Source: Hydrogenimonas sp.
Lineage (GTDB): Bacteria; Campylobacterota; Campylobacteria; Campylobacterales; Hydrogenimonadaceae
Direction of reading: 5' to 3'
Assembly (NCBI GenBank): GCA_003945285.1
Contig: AP019005.1
Location: 1,240,001 to 1,304,000, forward strand
DNA length: 64,000 nucleotides
Below, piece after piece: positions 16,679 through 26,074 of the stretch (its first letter is position 1; each line of letters begins with the position of its first letter). The notes beneath the pieces are model-generated. The model saw nothing but the letters and a program-made list of their open reading frames with translations. It was not told where the DNA came from and did no database searches. A program made the translations under genes and the position numbers.

Positions 16679-18628
16679 TTAGCTTTGGATTTCCGTACTA
16701 TTTCCGGCCTTTTCGGCAATATTTTTGAAACTCTTCTCGATATTTTCCGGATCGAAATAGAGCGACTCGGAGGGGAAAGCGAATTCGAGCCCGTTACGAT
16801 CCAGAATCTCCCATATTTTAAGAAGCACATCCTGCTTGATCTCCAACCACTCCTCCCATTTCACCGTTTTTGTAAAGGAGTATATCAGTATATTCACCGA
16901 AGAGTCGGCGAATTCGTCGAGATAGACCAGCAGCGTCGTTTTGACACCGTACTTGTCCTCTGCGGAGATCAGTTTCTTCTCCCTCTTGGAGCGTCTCTTT
17001 ATAACTCCGGTATCGATCTTTTGCGGGGTGGCTATACCGGGGTGAGCGATGAGCATCTCCTTTATCTCTTCAAGCGCTTTTGTGAGGTTTTCACGCTTCG
17101 ATCCGTATGTGACTCCTATATACATCTTGATACGGCGGCCTACCGTACGTTTGCTCCAGTTCTTCAGGGGAGTATTCGCGAGGGTTGCGTTAGGAACGGT
17201 AATGAGCGCATTGTCGAATGTCCTGATAAAGGTACTTATAAAGCCTATCTCCACTACCGTACCTTCGATATCTTTGGTCTCAATCCAGTCACCCTGCGAA
17301 AAGGAGTTGTCGAAGATGATCTTCAAAAGTCCGAAAAAATTGCTCAATGTGTTCTGTGCGGCTAGCGCTATTGCGAGACCGCCGATACCCAAAGAAGCGA
17401 GCAGACCGGTTATGTTGACTCCCATCTTCACAAGGAGCATGAATATCGCTATCATTACAACGGTTATCTTCAGAACAGAAAGCACCAGGTTTATAAGCTC
17501 CTGACGCATCTGTCTGTTTTTCAGCTCTCCATGTTTTACAAGGTAGTCGAAAAAGAGGCTGTCTATCACCACTATCGATATATAGGCGCCTATCGAGAGG
17601 TAGAAGGCGTAAAAGAGGAGCCCGACGCTTTCTGCCATAGGCTTTGGGTAGAGCAGAACTTCGAGGCCCAGCTCGAAACCGAACGCGAGCACAAGCAGGT
17701 ATAGAGGCTTCCTTATCCCATCCAGATTCGCCAGCAGAAGCTCGTCTATTCGGTCTCTCTTCTTCAATATCTGCATCTTGAGAAAGGAATAGAGCCTGTA
17801 GTAGATAACGAAGCTTGCACCCCACGCAAACAGCATTATAAGGAAGAAGATGATAATTCGACCCATATCCAGGTGTATATACCTCAGATAGGTGTTGAGC
17901 TTCGCGAAGAGCTCTATGCCGTTGAGCTTCTCTATTATCTCGTCCAACTTGAACATCGCCGTCAAAGATCTGTAGTGAAGCAGAGAGGGGTTGGAGCGGA
18001 GATAGTTTAGGAAATCGCCGTAGAACGAAGTGTGCATTTCGAGCTCCAGATAGTTGCGGACTATCTCTGCCGAAATTTTGTCCTTCGAAGCGGAGGCCTT
18101 TTCGTATGCTATTTTGAATTTCCCCGTTTCAACGCTTTTTAGATATATCAACTCCTCTTCAATGGCGCTCTTTAGAGATTTGTCGTCCATCGAGGTCCAC
18201 TCGCGGGCGAGCCGGACGAAAAAGCGGTAGATATGCTCTTTGGTCTCGAGTACCTTGAGGGCTATTTTGTCTCTTGTAACCGCAGCATCGTATCCATACT
18301 CCCTGTTCACACCTATGCGTGCGACCAGTTTCGCATGCTCTCTTCCGGCTTCGGACGGGTTGAAAAAGGGGTTGTCCGGTCTATTCACATCGTAAGGCTT
18401 CTCTTTCAACGACGATATCAGCTGATTGAACATCGAGACCCGCTCGTCTACCATCGACGCGGCGTCGAGCTTCTCAAGCTCTTTAGTAGCGTTTACCTCT
18501 TTGGTGAGTGCCGGTTTCTGCCCTTTGGGTTGGTAAAACCTCTTTTCTATCTCTATAACAGTCTCCCAGAAGCCTGAAGCCGCAAAGAGGAGGGTAAGAG
18601 TCAGGAGATAGAGAAGAAACCGCTTCAT
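16679..18628 (-). CDS. MscS-family mechanosensitive ion channel
   Basis: A 649-residue protein, longer than MscS (286 residues) and comparable to extended members of the family. A signal peptide (1-17) and a periplasmic helical domain of about 220 residues precede five membrane segments. The pore helix and following beta domain are conserved: LLASLGIGGLAIALAAQNTLSNFFG (Gly/Ala-packed TM3), then 'DWIE..DIEGTVVEIGFISTFIRTFDN..ITVPN' and 'NWSKR'. It releases solutes on hypo-osmotic shock. It precedes the ClC/Trk operon on the same strand and follows purU by 7 nt. The long N-terminal domain is of unknown function. Confidence 0.9.
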   Translation of the reverse strand: MKRFLLYLLTLTLLFAASGFWETVIEIEKRFYQPKGQKPALTKEVNATKELEKLDAASMVDERVSMFNQLISSLKEKPYDVNRPDNPFFNPSEAGREHAKLVARIGVNREYGYDAAVTRDKIALKVLETKEHIYRFFVRLAREWTSMDDKSLKSAIEEELIYLKSVETGKFKIAYEKASASKDKISAEIVRNYLELEMHTSFYGDFLNYLRSNPSLLHYRSLTAMFKLDEIIEKLNGIELFAKLNTYLRYIHLDMGRIIIFFLIMLFAWGASFVIYYRLYSFLKMQILKKRDRIDELLLANLDGIRKPLYLLVLAFGFELGLEVLLYPKPMAESVGLLFYAFYLSIGAYISIVVIDSLFFDYLVKHGELKNRQMRQELINLVLSVLKITVVMIAIFMLLVKMGVNITGLLASLGIGGLAIALAAQNTLSNFFGLLKIIFDNSFSQGDWIETKDIEGTVVEIGFISTFIRTFDNALITVPNATLANTPLKNWSKRTVGRRIKMYIGVTYGSKRENLTKALEEIKEMLIAHPGIATPQKIDTGVIKRRSKREKKLISAEDKYGVKTTLLVYLDEFADSSVNILIYSFTKTVKWEEWLEIKQDVLLKIWEILDRNGLEFAFPSESLYFDPENIEKSFKNIAEKAGNSTEIQS

Positions 18629-18635
18629 CGTAATC

Positions 18636-19478
18636 TCAATCGAAGATGACCGTCTTGTTGGCGTATACGAATATCTTGTCTTCGAGTGCCAGTTTCAGGG
18701 CCTTGGCCAGTACGATCTTCTCGACATCACGCCCCGCACTCTGCATCTGCCTCCAGTCCATCGCATGATCTACCGGTATAGTACCCTGGGCTATTATCGG
18801 CCCTTCGTCCAGATTGTTGTTGACGAAGTGGGCGGTCGCCCCTATTATCTTCACACCGCGGTCGTAAGCCTGCTTGTAGGGGTTCGCTCCGATAAAGGCG
18901 GGGAGGAAAGAGTGGTGAATGTTGATTATTCTCTCTTCGTAACAGCTTACGAACTCGGGGGTCAGGATTCGCATATATTTGGCGAGCACTATGTAGTCTA
19001 TCTCTCCGAACGACTCCAATACGCTCAGGATGCGCTCTTCGTGTTCGGTGCGCTGAAGCCCTTCATGGCTTACACAGACATAAGGAATCTCGAACTTTGC
19101 AACCAGATTTTCCAGCAGATCGTAGTTGGATACGACTCCGACGATCTCGGCCTCCAGCTCACCGGCTTCATGGCGGATAAGGATATCACCGAGACAGTGG
19201 CTCTCTTTTGTAACCATCAGTACAATCCGCTTTGGGCGCGGCTCCACCAGCTTAATGGCCGCTTTCTGCGGCAGAACCAGCTTCAGTTCCGCTTCAAGTG
19301 CGGCAGGGTCGAATTTTCCACTCACCTCGCTGCGCATGAAAAACTTTCCGTTCTGCGCATCGACGAACTCCCGGTTCTTCTCTACGTTCAGGCCGAAATC
19401 GAAAAATGTTTTGCTGACTTTGTAGACGAGCCCTTTTTCATCCCTGCAGTCGATCAGGACACGGTAGTACCTTGTCAT
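18636..19478 (-). CDS. purU: Formyltetrahydrofolate deformylase
   Basis: A 280-residue protein with an N-terminal ACT domain (about 1-80, RVLIDCRDEKGLVYKVS) and a C-terminal formyltransferase fold. Catalytic residues are visible: Asn and His in INIHHSFLPAF, and the Asp in FVNNNLDEGPIIAQ. It hydrolyses 10-formyl-THF to formate and THF, balancing one-carbon units; folD lies elsewhere in this window. The ribosome binding site AAAGGG precedes ATG. A family A element (19496-19656) lies 17 nt upstream of the start codon, so the promoter must lie in or beyond it. Confidence 0.92.
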   Translation of the reverse strand: MTRYYRVLIDCRDEKGLVYKVSKTFFDFGLNVEKNREFVDAQNGKFFMRSEVSGKFDPAALEAELKLVLPQKAAIKLVEPRPKRIVLMVTKESHCLGDILIRHEAGELEAEIVGVVSNYDLLENLVAKFEIPYVCVSHEGLQRTEHEERILSVLESFGEIDYIVLAKYMRILTPEFVSCYEERIINIHHSFLPAFIGANPYKQAYDRGVKIIGATAHFVNNNLDEGPIIAQGTIPVDHAMDWRQMQSAGRDVEKIVLAKALKLALEDKIFVYANKTVIFD

Positions 19479-19495
19479 TCAAACCCTTTTAATAG

Positions 19496-19656
19496 CTGAC
19501 CTTACGCAAAATCCGCACGCCGGGCGGGATTTACCCTGCGGGACGCCGCAAAATATCTATAGGGTACCTCTAAAGGTCCCTGACGGGTAAGCGCGGTTTT
19601 TTGAACGATATTTTTCCGCTCAAATCCCGGGGCTGACAAATTTTGCGTAAGGTCAG
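19496..19656 (+). mobile_element. Family A non-autonomous element, copy 2
   Basis: A 161-bp element beginning CTGACCTTACGCAAAAT and ending ATTTTGCGTAAGGTCAG, a perfect 17-bp terminal inverted repeat. It is flanked by the exact 7-bp direct repeat TTAATAG at 19489-19495 and 19657-19663. The interior is nearly identical to the copy at 51516 apart from a shorter central palindrome. It contains no open reading frame. It occupies most of the space between purU and the upstream PAS-GGDEF-EAL gene. Confidence 0.92.
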
Positions 19657-19745
19657 TTAATAGTTTACGTGATTATCCCCGATTTTGCATTAGAATCGCT
19701 TGAAATCCGCCAAACGCCTGTTCCGCATGTAGTTGACGGCCGGAC

Positions 19746-21434
19746 TCATTCTGCAGGATTTTTCAGCATCTTCGTCGCATCTTCGGCATCCATAGGCTTG
19801 CCGTAAAAGTAGCCCTGAATGGTGTTGAGGCCGAGATTTTCGAAGAACTCCTTCTGCTCCAACCTCTCCACACCCTCCACCACACACCCCAGCCTGAATG
19901 TATCCACGATGCTCTTTATTATCGTAACCAGCGCCTCATCCTTGCTGTTTCCGGGTATGTTCTCCACGAAAGCCCTGTCTATCTTGATCTCGTCGATCGG
20001 CAGCATATGGATGTAGCGCAGCGAAGAGTATCCGGTTCCGAAATCATCGAGTGATATTTTAAGCCCCAGTCTCTTTAGATCCTCTATGAAGTCGAGCTCT
20101 TTCCGGGTGCACGCCATTAGTTCGCTCTCCGTAATCTCAACCGTTACATAGGATAGAAGCGGGGAGCTTTTAACCAGCTCCGGAATCTTCTCATCTTCGA
20201 AATCGCCGATATTGAAATTTACGGAGAGCGAAACTTTGAAACCTTCGGAGTGCCACTCCTCCAACTGCTTCAAAGCCTTTTTCAAAACGATGTAGTCGAT
20301 CCTGTTCATCATGCCGTACTCGCGGGCGATCGGAAGAAAAAGGGCCGGAGAGACCAGTGAGCCCTCTTCGTTTTTCCATCTGACCAGGGCTTCGAAACCG
20401 AGTACTTTACCCTCCCTGCAGTCGACCTTCGGCTGATAGTGGACTATAAACCTCTCCTCGTTCACGGCCCCGCTCAGCGCATCCAGAACGGAGCGTTTCC
20501 TGGCTATATGGTCACCCATATGCTCTTCATAGAAGAGCACCCTGCTTTTGCCGCCGCTCTTTGCCAACGATAGCGCGGAGTTTGCGTTTTTGACAAGATC
20601 TCTTGCGCCGGAAGCGCGTTTGGGAAAGGTGCACACACCCATGCTCATAGTCAAAAGCAGGCTTCTTCCCATGATGGAGATATTTTTCTCGAAAAAGGAG
20701 TCTATCTTTCCTACAAGCCTCTTTACCTCCTCTTCGTCTCCGTCGTGAAGTATGACGAACTCATCTCCGCCGTAGCGGTATATCTCCGACGGAAAAGCGA
20801 TCTTCCGGAGCCTCTCTGCGACCGTTCTTATCACTATATCACCGAAAAGGTGCCCGAAGGTGTTGTTGATAGTCTTGAAGTTGTCGATATCGAGAAATAT
20901 CAGGGCGAACTCTTTTTTTGACCCAACCCTCCTCTCTATGTCCGAAAGCAGGCTCTCCTTGTTCTGCAGTGAGGTCAACTGGTCGTGAGTCTTGAGGTAG
21001 TCGCTCTGCTCCCGTGCACTCCTGAGCTCATTGAGTATGACCATTCTGTCGGTAATGTCGTAAACTATCCCGACCATTTTGAGAGGATTGCCTTCGGAGT
21101 CCCTTACTACGAAACCCTTCTCATGGACCCAGGCAATTTTCCCCGACTTGAGTCTTATCTCATGCTGAAGGTTGTAGTACTCTTTTCGGTTTGAGAGTAC
21201 GCTCTCTATCTCCCTCAGAACCTTCGACTTTGTATCTTCATCAATGACATTCAGAAACTTTTCGAAACTCGGCTCATAGTCAGCTGAGTCCTCCCCGTAT
21301 ATCTCGATCTTGCGCGGACTCCAAAGCACCTCGCCGGTCGAAATATCCCACTCCCAGTAGCCGATATTGGCCACATCTTCAGCTATCTCAAAAAGTTTTA
21401 AAAGCTCTTTCGAATCTATCTTCCGCTTAATCAT
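19746..21434 (-). CDS. PAS-GGDEF-EAL c-di-GMP signalling protein
   Basis: A 562-residue soluble protein. A PAS domain of the PAS_3 type (residues about 12-130: NIGYWEWDISTGEVLWS...DITDR) is followed by a GGDEF domain with intact active site RYGGDEFVIL (about 225) and an EAL domain from about 310. The EAL domain has FEALVRW, SVNFNIGDF, TESEL, LDDFGTGYSS, KIDRAF, EGVERLEQ and QGYFYGKP. Both synthesis and hydrolysis of c-di-GMP are possible from the motifs. There are no membrane segments. It is transcribed alone, downstream of an AT-rich leader. Confidence 0.9.
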   Translation of the reverse strand: MIKRKIDSKELLKLFEIAEDVANIGYWEWDISTGEVLWSPRKIEIYGEDSADYEPSFEKFLNVIDEDTKSKVLREIESVLSNRKEYYNLQHEIRLKSGKIAWVHEKGFVVRDSEGNPLKMVGIVYDITDRMVILNELRSAREQSDYLKTHDQLTSLQNKESLLSDIERRVGSKKEFALIFLDIDNFKTINNTFGHLFGDIVIRTVAERLRKIAFPSEIYRYGGDEFVILHDGDEEEVKRLVGKIDSFFEKNISIMGRSLLLTMSMGVCTFPKRASGARDLVKNANSALSLAKSGGKSRVLFYEEHMGDHIARKRSVLDALSGAVNEERFIVHYQPKVDCREGKVLGFEALVRWKNEEGSLVSPALFLPIAREYGMMNRIDYIVLKKALKQLEEWHSEGFKVSLSVNFNIGDFEDEKIPELVKSSPLLSYVTVEITESELMACTRKELDFIEDLKRLGLKISLDDFGTGYSSLRYIHMLPIDEIKIDRAFVENIPGNSKDEALVTIIKSIVDTFRLGCVVEGVERLEQKEFFENLGLNTIQGYFYGKPMDAEDATKMLKNPAE

Positions 21435-21629
21435 AATAAATTATTATACCAGATAGTTCATTGCAATCGCACATATTTCCGTGCCTCCTCCCGGTAGAGT
21501 GATAGGTTGGTTCAAAAGCGTGCCGAAAGAGGGAGCGTTAATGAAAAAAATTGATTGAAGCGTTCAAGATTGATGCACATCTATCGGGCAGGCAGTGTGA
21601 CATCGTCTCTCAAGTTCCGTATTTACCAA

Positions 21630-21752
21630 CTGATGTTACGCAAAGCTTGAGCAAAGCCCAAGCTTTGGCGGGGAATGTCCGTCCCCTGCACCCCCCTAAA
21701 GCTACGAAATCGTAGATTTCGAGATGACGTTACGCTTTTTGCGTAACGTCAA
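21630..21752 (+). mobile_element. Family B non-autonomous element, copy 2
   Basis: A 123-bp element beginning CTGATGTTACGCAAAGCTTG and ending TTTTTGCGTAACGTCA(A). The right end forms the perfect hairpin TGACGTTACGC-TTTTT-GCGTAACGTCA. The core GGCGGGGAATGTCCGTCCCC matches the copies at 35380 and 48312. No matching direct repeats flank this copy (TTACCAA versus ACGGTAT). It lies in a 369-nt gap between the PAS-GGDEF-EAL and patatin genes; the rest of that gap shows nothing recognisable. Confidence 0.8.
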
Positions 21753-21803
21753 ACGGTATTTTCCCTGCAGAAAACGGCAGAAGCATAAAACAGGGCTTCT
21801 ATT

Positions 21804-22562
21804 TCAGCGCAAACCCAGGGTGCGCTTGAGTAAACCTATTGAACTCTCAGCTGCCTTTAGACCCTCTTCGTACGCCTTAAAACCCTTTTTCAGATCAAAT
21901 ATATTTATATCGCCGCAACCTTCCGGCTCAATGTAGAAATCGGCCGAAAGCATAGATGACTTTATATTTGCGGCCATCATAAGCGTCAAAACACGGAGAG
22001 TGGAGTCTACAACCCCGGATGGATCGGCTAGATGAATCGGGTTGACGTTTATGCCTATTACCGGATATCCTCTTTTTCTCAGCGGTTTCGTAGGCATATT
22101 GTCCATAAATCCGCCATCCGCAAGAAGCATATCTTCGTAACCGACGGGAGAGAATATAGGAACGAGAGATGATGACGCTATGGAGAGTCTGCCTACAGGC
22201 CCCCTCTCGAAATAGCGTATAGACCCGGCTCGCAGATCGGTACAGGCTACCGTGAAAGGTATACGCAACCTTTCAATCGTTTGGGACTCAAGGCTTTCCT
22301 GCATCAGCGACTCAATACGTTCCAAAGAGAAAAAACCGCCTTTTGCGGGCCTGCCTGCGAGGTCCCGAAGGCGCAGATCCTTCATTATCGAGAGTACATC
22401 TTCTGGACTTTTGCCGTCGCAAAGCAGCGCACCGATCAGTGCTCCTCCGCTGCTGCCGCTTACCGCACCGATCTCAAAACCGTGATCCAGCAAAACTTTC
22501 ACAACACCGAGATGGGCGAAAGCGCGTACTCCGCCCCCCGATAGAGCCAGAGAGAGTTTCAT
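21804..22562 (-). CDS. Patatin-like phospholipase family protein (RssA-like)
   Basis: A 252-residue protein with the patatin fold signatures. The oxyanion motif is GGGVRAFAHLG at 9-19, the nucleophile elbow is GSSGG at 36-40 (Ser38), and the catalytic Asp is in ADGGFMDNMP. It is predicted to be a lipid acyl hydrolase of the small bacterial RssA type. It lacks a signal peptide. Its start codon overlaps the end of the cca gene by 4 nt, so it is the last gene of the leuD-leuB operon. Its substrate and link to tRNA maturation are unknown. Confidence 0.88.
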   Translation of the reverse strand: MKLSLALSGGGVRAFAHLGVVKVLLDHGFEIGAVSGSSGGALIGALLCDGKSPEDVLSIMKDLRLRDLAGRPAKGGFFSLERIESLMQESLESQTIERLRIPFTVACTDLRAGSIRYFERGPVGRLSIASSSLVPIFSPVGYEDMLLADGGFMDNMPTKPLRKRGYPVIGINVNPIHLADPSGVVDSTLRVLTLMMAANIKSSMLSADFYIEPEGCGDINIFDLKKGFKAYEEGLKAAESSIGLLKRTLGLR

Positions 22563-23716
22563 GACTCCGCTTTTGCGGAAAATCTGCCGCGTATCACTGC
22601 AAGCGTACGGCGCCTCAGCTCCAGGCCCAGCTCTTTTCCGGCATACCCCTCCTCAAGCAGGTCGGCAGGACGGATTCCGGGGTCAAAACGCTTATCGTAC
22701 ACTCCGAGAGCGGATGCTCTCTTTTTCAGTTCGTCGGCATATATCCCGATCCACTGCTTCAGAGCATAACGAAGAGCCAGAGAGCCCAAAAAGCGGTCTG
22801 TTACATTCGAGGGAACGCACTTTTGGAACCTGAGAACTTTTCTGTATATACCGGGAGTGTGAATTTTTTCGCAGAGCTTTTCAGGGTTTTTGTGAAGGTC
22901 ACAGGCCAGGATGTACAAAAATACATAGGGACGCATATGGATGTCGGCCGATTCGGCGGCACGGACCATATGGCGGGCTGTTCTGAAAAAATCTCTCCTG
23001 CCCAGCGAGAAGCCGAAAATCTTTTCGTCGATTCCGAGTCTCGACATCTCGAAGAGTCCGTAATGCAGGTTCGGGGAGTTGAACATCTTTTCGAACTCCC
23101 AGAATATTCTCTCTCCGCTGAGATCGTCGAAAGAGATGGTGCACATCAGGGCCCTGCTGCGCTCTTCAACCCTGAATTTCAGACGTGCGGCAAACTGCAT
23201 GGCACGCAGAACCCTCAGAGAGTCCTCGGTGAATCTCTCAGGATCCACAACGCGTATTATGCGCTTTTTTATATCTTCGACCCCTCCCCAGTGGTCTACC
23301 AGTTCACCGCTTTCAAGGTCGAGCATAAGCGCATTCATCGTGAAGTCGCGCCGTCTCGACGCCTCTTCGGTATCCTTCGCGAGAGAGACCTTGAAACCCC
23401 TGTGGCCTGCGGCCACCTTCTTCTCCGTTCTCGGCAGGGCTATGTCTATATCGCCGTACTTGTAGACGAAAAAGCTCTTTCCCACACCCTTCGCCCCGAG
23501 CCTGGCCATCGCCTCTTCGAATCTTTCGGTATCGATACCGAAACATTCGATATCGAGGTCGTAGACGGGACGCTTCATAATCATATCCCTTACGGCACCC
23601 CCCACCAGGAAAAGGCGTACACCCGGATACTCTTTCTTGAAAAAAGATTCAACCCTATCTAGTTGCTTCCCAAGCTTCGGCGGGAGATTGCGTTCGACCT
23701 GAAGTCTCTTTTTCAT
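22559..23716 (-). CDS. CCA tRNA nucleotidyltransferase / poly(A) polymerase family
   Basis: A 385-residue class II nucleotidyltransferase. The catalytic site is LVGGAVRD followed by YDLDIECFG (metal-binding DxD) at about 38-60. The RRDFTMNA motif and the neck motif 'DP..RF.EDSLRVLRAMQFAARL' are present. It completes or repairs the 3' CCA end of tRNA; some relatives add only A or only CC, which cannot be told here. The C-terminal half is divergent. It lies between the CiaD-like gene and the patatin gene in one operon. Confidence 0.88.
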   Translation of the reverse strand: MKKRLQVERNLPPKLGKQLDRVESFFKKEYPGVRLFLVGGAVRDMIMKRPVYDLDIECFGIDTERFEEAMARLGAKGVGKSFFVYKYGDIDIALPRTEKKVAAGHRGFKVSLAKDTEEASRRRDFTMNALMLDLESGELVDHWGGVEDIKKRIIRVVDPERFTEDSLRVLRAMQFAARLKFRVEERSRALMCTISFDDLSGERIFWEFEKMFNSPNLHYGLFEMSRLGIDEKIFGFSLGRRDFFRTARHMVRAAESADIHMRPYVFLYILACDLHKNPEKLCEKIHTPGIYRKVLRFQKCVPSNVTDRFLGSLALRYALKQWIGIYADELKKRASALGVYDKRFDPGIRPADLLEEGYAGKELGLELRRRTLAVIRGRFSAKAES

Positions 23717-23736
23717 ATACCGGCGATTGATTCGCT

Positions 23737-24108
23737 CTACCGTTTTTTAAGAGTATCTATGCGCTCGTCGAGCAGAGCAAGCAGGTACTCCAGAAAGTTG
23801 AGTGTAAGATCGATCTTGGCTTCAACACGTCTGTTGTTCGGTGACTGGAAGCCTTCGAAAAGGACAAGTAGCCGCTCTCTCAGGTTTTCAAGGAACTCTC
23901 TCTCCCCCGCCTCGCGGTCGCAAGCGTCATCGGGCTCTGTACCGTTTTCGGAACCTTCGATGCGCTCGGAGCTTTCCGGCTCCCCGGAAACAGGTTCCAT
24001 CTCCCGGGCCGCCTCACCTTCCGCAGCGCGGACGCTCATCTTTTCGGAAGTTTCAGGCTCCTCTCCGAGCTCGGCTATTGTGGAGAGAATGACATCTTTA
24101 AGCTCCAT
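23737..24108 (-). CDS. CiaD-like domain protein
   Basis: About 123 residues if read from ATG 24108, which follows GGAAGG at 7-nt spacing and overlaps the preceding TPR gene by 11 nt. The middle (residues about 20-70) is acidic and low in complexity. The C-terminal 60 residues (FLENLRERLLVLFEGFQSP, then KIDLTLNFLEYLLALLDERI) form the helical domain shared by Campylobacterota proteins annotated as CiaD-like. In Campylobacter jejuni CiaD is a secreted invasion factor, but this domain occurs in free-living relatives, so the virulence name is probably misleading. The function here is unknown. Confidence 0.75.
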   Translation of the reverse strand: MELKDVILSTIAELGEEPETSEKMSVRAAEGEAAREMEPVSGEPESSERIEGSENGTEPDDACDREAGEREFLENLRERLLVLFEGFQSPNNRRVEAKIDLTLNFLEYLLALLDERIDTLKKR

Positions 24109-24361
24109 GGGTAGATCCTTCCAGTTTGGAAAGCCAGCGCTCGAACTCGGCGAACTCGGCGTCACTCTCCATCTCGATAAAGAATTTTTTCATATCTTCG
24201 TTTACACCGCCGAAGTGTCGTCTTATCCCCGAAAGCCGCCTTATCGCCACTCTCGCCTGATGATTCCCGGGATCTCTCTTCAAAATCTCCTTGTATATCT
24301 CGAGTGCGTCGCTTTTGAGCCCCTGCAACTCGTATATCTGGGCAAGAGTGAGTGTCTTCAC
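24098..24361 (-). CDS. Small TPR-repeat protein
   Basis: An 87-residue protein. The first 40 residues form one tetratricopeptide unit (TLAQIYELQGLKSDALEIYK, then 'ILKRDPGNHQAR'), followed by a helical acidic tail. It lies between leuB and the CiaD-like gene with 4-nt spacing and an 11-nt overlap. This order (leuB, TPR, CiaD-like) recurs in Campylobacterota by my recollection. The function is unknown. Confidence 0.75.
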   Translation of the reverse strand: MKTLTLAQIYELQGLKSDALEIYKEILKRDPGNHQARVAIRRLSGIRRHFGGVNEDMKKFFIEMESDAEFAEFERWLSKLEGSTHGA

Positions 24362-24365
24362 GCCG

Positions 24366-25433
24366 CTATTTGGATGCGTAGTTGGCTATGATGGAGCCCA
24401 TCTCGCTGGTAGAGCAGACCTCTTTCGCGTCGTAAGCGCTCAGATCCTGCGTCCTGTACCCTTCGTGAAGAGCCTGTTTTATCGCCCGCTCTATACGGTC
24501 AGCGGCCGCCTCCTCGTTCAGTGCGAACCTCAACATCATGGCCGCACTCGCTATCGTAGCGATGGGATTGGAGATCCCCTGTCCCGCTATATCTGGAGCT
24601 GAGCCGTGTATCGGTTCGTAGAGCCCGTACTTCTCCCCTATGGATGCGGAGGGGAGAAGTCCTATCGATCCGCTCAGCATACTCGCTTCATCGCTGAGAA
24701 TATCGCCGAATATGTTGCCGGTAAGAATAACGTCGAACTGCTTGGGGTCTCTGACGAGCTGCATTGCCGCATTGTCCACATACATATGGCTCAGAGTCAC
24801 CTCCGGGTACTCTTTGGAGACCTCCTCGACCGTATCTCTCCAGAGCTGGCTTACATCCAGAACATTGGCCTTGTCGACGGAGCAGACACGTTTGTTCCTT
24901 TTCATCGCTATCTCGAATGCGACTTTGGCTATGCGTACTATCTCGCTCTTCGTGTAGACCATAGTATTAAAAGCCTTCTCCCCGTCGTTGCCGCGAGGCT
25001 CACCGAAATAGATGCCGCCGATGAGTTCGCGTACAACCATCAGGTCTACCCCCTCTATGACAGAGGGCTTCAGCGTGGAGGCGTTGACTAGTTCGTCATA
25101 TACGGTAACAGGCCTCAGGTTGGCGAAAACCTGCAGCTCCTTTCTGAGTTTCAAAAGGCCTGTTTCGGGGCGCTTCTCTCTGGGAAGAGAGTCCCACTTC
25201 TCGCCGCCTATGGCACCGAACAGGACCGCATCGGCCTTCTTCACCCCCTCGAGAGTCTCCTTCGGGGCCGGATCTCCCGTAGCATCTATCGCCGCTCCCC
25301 CGAGAAGGTACTCTTCGTACTTGAGCTCGAATCCTTCGGAAAAGCTTACCGCATCCAGGACCTTTACGGCTTCTTCGATAATCTCCGGCCCTATTCCGTC
25401 ACCCTTTATAAGAGCTATTTTGTAGCTTCTCAT
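24366..25433 (-). CDS. leuB: 3-isopropylmalate dehydrogenase
   Basis: A 355-residue protein of standard family length. The NAD-dependent decarboxylating dehydrogenase signature is present as '[25 protein letters not shown]' (about 242-267), with the adenine-binding end '[23 protein letters not shown]' (about 272-294). It oxidises 3-isopropylmalate in leucine biosynthesis. It starts one base inside the leuD stop codon. leuA and leuC are not in the window. Confidence 0.96.
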   Translation of the reverse strand: MRSYKIALIKGDGIGPEIIEEAVKVLDAVSFSEGFELKYEEYLLGGAAIDATGDPAPKETLEGVKKADAVLFGAIGGEKWDSLPREKRPETGLLKLRKELQVFANLRPVTVYDELVNASTLKPSVIEGVDLMVVRELIGGIYFGEPRGNDGEKAFNTMVYTKSEIVRIAKVAFEIAMKRNKRVCSVDKANVLDVSQLWRDTVEEVSKEYPEVTLSHMYVDNAAMQLVRDPKQFDVILTGNIFGDILSDEASMLSGSIGLLPSASIGEKYGLYEPIHGSAPDIAGQGISNPIATIASAAMMLRFALNEEAAADRIERAIKQALHEGYRTQDLSAYDAKEVCSTSEMGSIIANYASK

Positions 25434-25942
25434 TACGCACGCTCCTGCTGCTTGAGCATCTCTGCCTTGGCGTAGTTCATCAGACCGCCGCAGGCCAGAA
25501 GCTCCTGCATGAATTCCGGTATGGGCCGGAAGCTGTAGGTGACCTCCCTGTTGAGATCCACTATATTCCCTTTATCCATCTCTATCGATATGAGATCTCC
25601 CGCTTCGATTTTGTCCGTTTCGGCCAGTTCGAAAATGGGAAGTCCCATATTGAACGCGTTCCTGTAGAAAATACGTGCGAAACTCTTGGCGACCACCGCC
25701 GCAACTCCCGCGGCTTTGAGCGCTATCGGCGCATGTTCCCGGCTGCTTCCGCAACCGAAGTTCTCGCCCGCTACGATGATATCGCCAGGCTGCATTCTGT
25801 GTACAAAATCGGGGTCCGCATCCTCCATCACATGCCTGGCCAGCTCATGCGGATCGGAGGTGTTCAGATACCTTGCGGCGATTATAAGGTCGGTGTCGAT
25901 ATTGTCACCGAACTTCCATACTTTACCGGTAATTACGTTCAT
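25433..25942 (-). CDS. leuD: 3-isopropylmalate dehydratase small subunit
   Basis: A 169-residue protein with the small-subunit swivel domain: '[23 protein letters not shown]' at the start and the signature [14 protein letters not shown] near 58-71. ATG 25942 is preferred over an upstream TTG because it follows AAAGGA at 6-nt spacing. It works with LeuC, which is not seen here. It heads the leuD-leuB-TPR-CiaD-like-cca-patatin operon. Confidence 0.95.
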   Translation of the reverse strand: MNVITGKVWKFGDNIDTDLIIAARYLNTSDPHELARHVMEDADPDFVHRMQPGDIIVAGENFGCGSSREHAPIALKAAGVAAVVAKSFARIFYRNAFNMGLPIFELAETDKIEAGDLISIEMDKGNIVDLNREVTYSFRPIPEFMQELLACGGLMNYAKAEMLKQQERA

Positions 25943-25989
25943 CAAATTCCTTTGAATCGAAAGGGTCCAGACCCTTGAATTTTAGGCGG

Positions 25990-25995
25990 ATTATA
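25990..25995 (-). promoter_or_regulatory. -10 box of the leuD-leuB operon
   Basis: The minus strand reads TATAAT about 47 nt before the leuD start, preceded by a T-rich stretch (CTCTTTTTGA) typical of Campylobacterota promoters that lack a -35 box. Confidence 0.5.
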
Positions 25996-26074
25996 TCAAA
26001 AAGAGAGGTTGTGTTAGATTAAAGTAGCGATTTAGTCCCCCCGCAGAGAGCACCGGGGGAGTTTACGGATCCAA

